This document shows, in pieces, positions 40,675 through 45,153 of a stretch of 45,153 nt of DNA. The DNA comes from a virus: positions 1 through 45,153 of IMG/VR virus record IMGVR_UViG_3300043395_001388; one strand, 5' to 3'. The translations under genes and the position numbers were made by a program. Below the pieces are notes generated by a model that saw nothing but the letters and a program-made list of their open reading frames with translations, had not been told where the DNA came from and made no database searches. How positions within the stretch are numbered: the first letter of the stretch is position 1; each line of letters starts with the position of its first letter.

Positions 40675-43600
40675 TTAGAAAGAACCTCCATCAATTACTA
40701 ATTCTAAGTTTGTAATTCTGTAATTACTTGCACTTATTGAGGTTGCAAATGATGAACTATTGTTTGTAATATCATTACTTTGTGTTGCATCTGTTAAATA
40801 GATACTTGCACTTAATGCTGTTAAACTTGCTGCACTTGCACTAAATGAAGTTGCTACTGAAGAGCTAAAGTCACCAGTTACACTTGCTACACTTGCACTT
40901 AAAGAAGATATACTTGCATTAGATGCTGATATTGAAGTTGCAAACGATGAACTATTATCAGATATAATAAAGTTACTTGCAGAGAATGAAGTTGCTACTG
41001 AAGAACTTAAATTACTAATTGTAGTTGCTACCGCGCCACTCAATGCTGTTTGTGATGCTGCACTTGCACTAAATGAAGTTGCTACTGAACTACTGAAATC
41101 ACCTGTCACACTTGCTACACTTGCAGATAATGCTGCAATTGAAGCGTTACTTGCAGAGAATGAAGTTGCAACCGAAGAACTGAAATCACCAGTTACACTT
41201 GCTACACTTGCACTCAATGCTGATATACTTGCGTTACTTGCAGAGAATGAAGTTGAAATTGCTGTATCAAATGATGAGAATCCGGTTGTAGAACTTATTG
41301 TTATTTGTGCTGATGAACTAACTACGTTATCACCTACTGCTACTAATACTTTAGATTCACTACCACTCTTACCCGCTATCCAATAATCATTTGTTGTATC
41401 CCATAATAATGAACCACTAAATGTTGATGGAGCAGTTGGATCTTTAACTATCAATCCACCAAATGCACCCGCTGTACCATTTAATGAAAGTATATTATCA
41501 CCTAAATCAATTGTTGTTGAATTAATAGTTGATGTTGTACCAATTACTCTAAAGTCTCCCAATACAGTCACAGATGAACCAGTCAATTCAAATGCAGCAT
41601 CAAATGCTGATTGAGATGTTTCTAATTTAGTTGCTCTATTTGCAATTGATGAACTCCATGCTGATTCTTTAGCATCTGAAGCACTTATTGAAGTTGCAAC
41701 TGAAGAACTTAAATTAGAAATTGTTGTTGCAACAGCACCACTTAAAGCTGTTTCAGAAGCTGCACTTGCACTAAATGAAGTTGCAACTGAAGAACTTAAA
41801 TTTGATATTGTTGTTGAAACTGATGAACTTAGATTACTTACACTTGCTGCACTTGCACTAAATTGAGATGCAACAGATGAACTAAAGTCACCAGTTGTAC
41901 TTGCTACACTTGCACTTAAACTAGCGATTGCTGCGTTACTTGCTGATGTAGAAGTTGCAAATGCCCCACTTACTGAACTTAATGCACTTGCTGCACTTGC
42001 AGAGAATGCTGTGTATTCCGCAACACTTGAACTAATTCTACTATCTACTGATTGTGAGAATGCTCCAATGTTTCCTACACCACTAATATTAGAAGCACTA
42101 AATTCATTAGTTACTTTTGTAATACTAGCAGAAACTTGTAAAACATCATTGCCTGCTGTTGGTGCTACTGAGAAGTTTGAGTCATGAACATGTACACCAC
42201 TACCACTACCAACTAAATATAATCCACCGGTTGATTGAATATGAACACTATTATCTACGTTTCCAATTTCAATAAAACCATTGTTACCAACAATATGATT
42301 TGCATTTATATCCTGTCCAAATTGAACATATAATGAACCAGTTACTATTACATCACCTGTTACAGTTTGTGAACCAACAAAAGTATTTGAACCGGTAGTT
42401 GCCCATCTTGCTTCTATATAATCAAATCTATTATCAACTGCTGCAGATAATGCTGTTTGAGAAGCTGCACTTGCACTAAATGAAGTTGCTACTGAAGAAC
42501 TAAAGTCACCAGTTACACTTGCTACCGAAGCTGATAATGCGTTTATAGCTGCGTTACTTGCTGAAGTTGATGTTGCAAATGAACTACTATAAGAAGATGC
42601 ACTTTGGAATGCTCCCCATGCACTTGCACTTACTACTGATATATTATTACTTTGAGTCGCATCAGTTTGATATATTGATGCACTTAAAGTATTTAAATCA
42701 GATGCTACTGAAGAACTTAATGCCGCTTGAGATGCTTTACTTGCACTAAAATCAGTTGCGATTGAAGAACTTAAGTTTGAAATTGTAGTTGCTACTGAAG
42801 AACTAAATGTTCCACCAACTGAAGCTACACTTGCAGATAGTATTGATAAATCAAATGCACTTGCACTAAATCTACTATCTACTGATTGAGAGTATGCACT
42901 TACATTTCCAATACCAACTATACTACCACTAATTGTACCACCTGCTGCTACATAAATTGATGAACCACCGGTTAAGTTCAATGAAGAACTATTACCTAAG
43001 TTCATATTTGAATCATTAACCGCTACTGCGTTATTAAAGTTTGCAGTACCAGTCATTGAGAATGAACCGGTTAATGTTTGGTCACCATGAAATACGTTTG
43101 AACCAGTAGTTGCGAATGTAGTATCTAAAAACTCTATTGCTTTAAATCTTGTATCCGCTGATGTACTATATGAATTTAATGCACTTGCTGCACTTGCACT
43201 ATTTGCAGTTGCTGTAAATGAACTAGCACTAAATTGTGTTGCTACTGATGAACTGAAATCTCCAGTTGTACTTGCTACACTTGCACTCAATGCTGCGATA
43301 GCTGCATTACTTGCTGAAGTTGATGTTGCAAATGCTCCACTTACTGAACTTACACTTGCACTTACATTTGTAATTGAAGCTGCACTTGCACTAAATGAAG
43401 TTGCTACCGCACCACTTACTGAATTTAAATCAGAAGCTGCACTAGCACTAAATGATGTATATTCTGCTTTACTAGCACTTAATGAAGTTGCGATTGCACC
43501 ACTTACATTACTTAATGCCGTTGCTGCACTTGCACTAAATGAAGTTGCAGTTGCTACACTTGCACTAATTCTACTATCAAATGAAGAAGAATCAGAATAA

Positions 43601-45153
43601 TATGATTGAGTGAATGATAAATAAGAAGAAGAAATAGTTTCTAAATTAGCTACTCTTGTTCCTAATGAACCACCACTACCTAAATTTGTATTAATTGCTG
43701 CAATAGAAGCGCTAACTGAACTACTAAATTCAGTAACGTTTCCTATACCTGCGATTGTCGAAGAAGATATTTCTCCAGTTACATCTAAATCTCCACTTAT
43801 TATTACTTTAGAACCATCAGTAGTAATATTAGAATCTTTAATATGATTTTCAGCATCTGCAACAGGTATATATGTTGCTGTAATTCCAATTTCACTACCT
43901 AATGATCCACTATTCATTGGTCCGGCAATCAATATTGCAGAATTATATCCTTCATTAGAACCACTTGGTTGTACATATATCCAATGATTATTTAATGAAT
44001 CCCAATATAATGAACCACTTACCCCTGCTTGTGAACCACTATCCTGTACACTTACACCACCAAATCTTACTGCTGGTGTATTTGTGTTTAAGATAACTGT
44101 GTTTGTTCCAATATCTACTGCAGATGCGGTAATATTTTGAAGTGAAGATGAACCTTGTACTACTAAGTTTGCACTTACAAATACAGAACCAGTAATAACT
44201 TGTGTTCCATAAAATATGTTTGATCCAGTCGTTGCATAAGTTGCATTTTGAGCTGCTTGTGAAGAACTGAATGAATTAAATTGAGATGCTGCACTTGCTG
44301 AGAATGATGCATATTCAGCTTTACTTGCAGAATCAGTTGTTGCAATAGAACTACTTAAATTAGAAATAGTTGTTGCTACTGCACCACTCACAGAACTCAA
44401 TTGTGAAGCCGCGTAAGCTGCACTTGCAGAATCAGTTGTTGCAATTGAAGAACTTAAATTAGAAATCGTAGTTGCTACTGCTCCACTAACAGAATTTAAT
44501 TGTGAAGCCGCGTAAGCTGCACTTGCAGAATCAGTTAATGCTATACTTGCTGATAATGCTAACTGAGATGCTGCACTAGCACTAAATGAAGTTGCTACCG
44601 ATGAACTGAAGTCACCAGTTACAGATGCTACTGAAGCAGATAATGCGTTTATTGCTGCATTACTTGCTGATGTAGAAGTTGCAAACGCACCACTTACATT
44701 ACTTAGAGCCGTTGCTGCACTTGCTGAGTTTGCAGTTATTGCATTACTTTGAGTTGCATCTGTTTGATAAATAGATGAACTTAAGTTTGATATAGTTGTT
44801 GCTACTGCACCACTTAATGCTGTTTGTGATGCTGCACTTGCACTAAATGAAGTTGCTACTGAACTACTAAAATCACCGGTTACGCTTGCTACTGAAGCAG
44901 ATAGTGCTGCAATAGAAGCTGCACTTGCTGAATCAGTTGTTGCTATTGATGCACTTAAATCATTAACATAGTGACTACTTGCACTAAATGAAGTTGCTAC
45001 TGAAGCACTTAATCCTGAAAATCCGAATACTGAATTATATGTAGATGCACTTAATGCTGTTATTGCTGCATTACTTGCACTAAATGAAGTTGCTACTGAA
45101 CTACTAAAATCACCAGTAACTGATGCTACCGATGAACTTAAACTTGCAAATGA
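40675..45153 (-). CDS. Giant Ser/Ala-rich fibre, 5' end outside the window
   Basis: The frame is open from the stop at 40675 to the last base of the window (checked codon by codon from 44401 to 45153), so at least 1492 residues and no start codon seen; a TTG at 44400 is only an internal codon. It is built of repeats of the type SSSVATSFSASAASxxALS and SVASVTGDFSSS, broken by modules: VRFGGVSVQDSGSQ with SGSLYWDSLNNHWIYV (shared with the 1152-aa fibre) and others such as GSNVFHGDQTLTGSF. There is no S74 domain at its end (ITNLELVIDGGSF). Probably a very long, trimeric fibre shaft. Confidence 0.82.
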   Translation of the reverse strand, partial: SFASLSSSVASVTGDFSSSVATSFSASNAAITALSASTYNSVFGFSGLSASVATSFSASSHYVNDLSASIATTDSASAASIAALSASVASVTGDFSSSVATSFSASAASQTALSGAVATTISNLSSSIYQTDATQSNAITANSASAATALSNVSGAFATSTSASNAAINALSASVASVTGDFSSSVATSFSASAASQLALSASIALTDSASAAYAASQLNSVSGAVATTISNLSSSIATTDSASAAYAASQLSSVSGAVATTISNLSSSIATTDSASKAEYASFSASAASQFNSFSSSQAAQNATYATTGSNIFYGTQVITGSVFVSANLVVQGSSSLQNITASAVDIGTNTVILNTNTPAVRFGGVSVQDSGSQAGVSGSLYWDSLNNHWIYVQPSGSNEGYNSAILIAGPMNSGSLGSEIGITATYIPVADAENHIKDSNITTDGSKVIISGDLDVTGEISSSTIAGIGNVTEFSSSVSASIAAINTNLGSGGSLGTRVANLETISSSYLSFTQSYYSDSSSFDSRISASVATATSFSASAATALSNVSGAIATSLSASKAEYTSFSASAASDLNSVSGAVATSFSASAASITNVSASVSSVSGAFATSTSASNAAIAALSASVASTTGDFSSSVATQFSASSFTATANSASAASALNSYSTSADTRFKAIEFLDTTFATTGSNVFHGDQTLTGSFSMTGTANFNNAVAVNDSNMNLGNSSSLNLTGGSSIYVAAGGTISGSIVGIGNVSAYSQSVDSRFSASAFDLSILSASVASVGGTFSSSVATTISNLSSSIATDFSASKASQAALSSSVASDLNTLSASIYQTDATQSNNISVVSASAWGAFQSASSYSSSFATSTSASNAAINALSASVASVTGDFSSSVATSFSASAASQTALSAAVDNRFDYIEARWATTGSNTFVGSQTVTGDVIVTGSLYVQFGQDINANHIVGNNGFIEIGNVDNSVHIQSTGGLYLVGSGSGVHVHDSNFSVAPTAGNDVLQVSASITKVTNEFSASNISGVGNIGAFSQSVDSRISSSVAEYTAFSASAASALSSVSGAFATSTSASNAAIASLSASVASTTGDFSSSVASQFSASAASVSNLSSSVSTTISNLSSSVATSFSASAASETALSGAVATTISNLSSSVATSISASDAKESAWSSSIANRATKLETSQSAFDAAFELTGSSVTVLGDFRVIGTTSTINSTTIDLGDNILSLNGTAGAFGGLIVKDPTAPSTFSGSLLWDTTNDYWIAGKSGSESKVLVAVGDNVVSSSAQITISSTTGFSSFDTAISTSFSASNASISALSASVASVTGDFSSSVATSFSASNASIAALSASVASVTGDFSSSVATSFSASAASQTALSGAVATTISNLSSSVATSFSASNFIISDNSSSFATSISASNASISSLSASVASVTGDFSSSVATSFSASAASLTALSASIYLTDATQSNDITNNSSSFATSISASNYRITNLELVIDGGSF
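40730..45153 (-). repeat. Degenerate Ser/Ala-coding repeats of the giant fibre
   Basis: Dozens of copies of related 30-130 bp units, such as the minus-strand words coding VATSFSAS, SVASVTGDFSSS and ATTISNLSSS. Some longer stretches are near-identical at the DNA level, for example SASVASVTGDFSSSVATSFS, coded at about 41080-41120, 42470-42530 and 44580-44640. Non-repeated strand modules interrupt the array. Suggests growth by recombination between units. Confidence 0.75.

Noticed and set aside
40675-44400. A complete 1241-aa fibre starting at TTG 44400
   Set aside because: The same frame continues without a stop to 45153 with the same repeat pattern, so the gene is cut by the window edge.
40730-45153. 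CRISPR-like repeats
   Set aside because: Units are coding, in frame, of irregular length, and degenerate; there are no constant repeats separated by unique spacers of equal size.
32574-45153. Diversity-generating retroelement acting on fibres
   Set aside because: No reverse transcriptase motif and no template/variable repeat pair with A-directed differences was seen in the window.
1-45153. tRNA genes, insertion sequences or integrase/attachment sites
   Set aside because: No cloverleaf, transposase or integrase motif, or terminal inverted repeat was found; gaps are short and explained by promoters and terminators.

Overview
The window looks like a stretch of an AT-rich, T4-type contractile-tailed phage genome. 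All credible genes lie on the minus strand and are tightly packed, often overlapping by a few bases. Replication genes (UvsX-like recombinase, gp32-like ssDNA-binding protein, gp41-like helicase, 5'-3' exonuclease) sit beside a tail cassette holding sheath, a gp19-size tube, tail assembly proteins, tape measure and baseplate. The host is probably a Bacteroidota bacterium. This rests on two promoters matching the Bacteroidota form (TTTG, 18-20 bp spacer, TATATTTG) and on a DUF5522 protein typical of that phylum; it is an inference, not proof. No capsid, portal or terminase gene lies in the window.

Layout, by coordinate; transcription runs from high to low. 1-284: mostly non-coding, with one possible 29-aa ORF. 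285-3386: AAA+ ATPase, SGNH-like protein, DNA methyltransferase-like protein. 3425-5706: thioredoxin, DUF5522 protein and cobalamin-dependent (class II) ribonucleotide reductase, overlapping one another. 5861-10418: helicase, a 51-aa protein, 5'-3' exonuclease, RecA/UvsX, ssDNA-binding protein. 10552-12716: small metabolic or accessory genes (membrane protein, DUF3310, DUF2061, HxGH nucleotidyltransferase, APS-kinase-like protein, unknown). 12716-17428: an 833-aa unknown protein, a divergent family A DNA polymerase and a PhyH-type oxygenase. 17502-25030: baseplate/hub proteins, tape measure and small partners. 25080-29869: tail assembly pair, a 191-aa protein, tube, sheath, small coiled coil. 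29909 to the right edge: Hint-LamG protein, glycosyltransferase, two large S74-terminated fibres, three small fibre-cluster proteins, and a giant Ser/Ala-rich fibre that runs off the window.

How the parts fit: the first half makes dNTPs (NrdJ with thioredoxin) and replicates and recombines DNA. The second half builds the tail and its host-recognition fibres. Transcription appears punctuated by four hairpin terminators and by a strand-specific TATTTATA element, usually 16-23 nt before start codons, which I propose is the phage late promoter. A few genes (tube, sheath, Hint-LamG, and one 51-aa gene) carry strong Shine-Dalgarno sequences while most do not.

Most notable points: (1) a U7 run in the overlap of two tail assembly ORFs, in the right phase for a +1/-2 programmed frameshift just ahead of the tape measure gene; (2) a Hint (intein-like) domain with HN followed by Lys inside a virion-type LamG protein; (3) a short family A polymerase with an altered motif C (YDA in place of HDE); (4) the directional late-promoter motif; (5) a cluster of APS-kinase-like, HxGH nucleotidyltransferase and DUF2061 genes; (6) a glycosyltransferase translationally coupled to Ser-rich fibres that share modules. 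All calls are by eye from the sequence; no database search was run.
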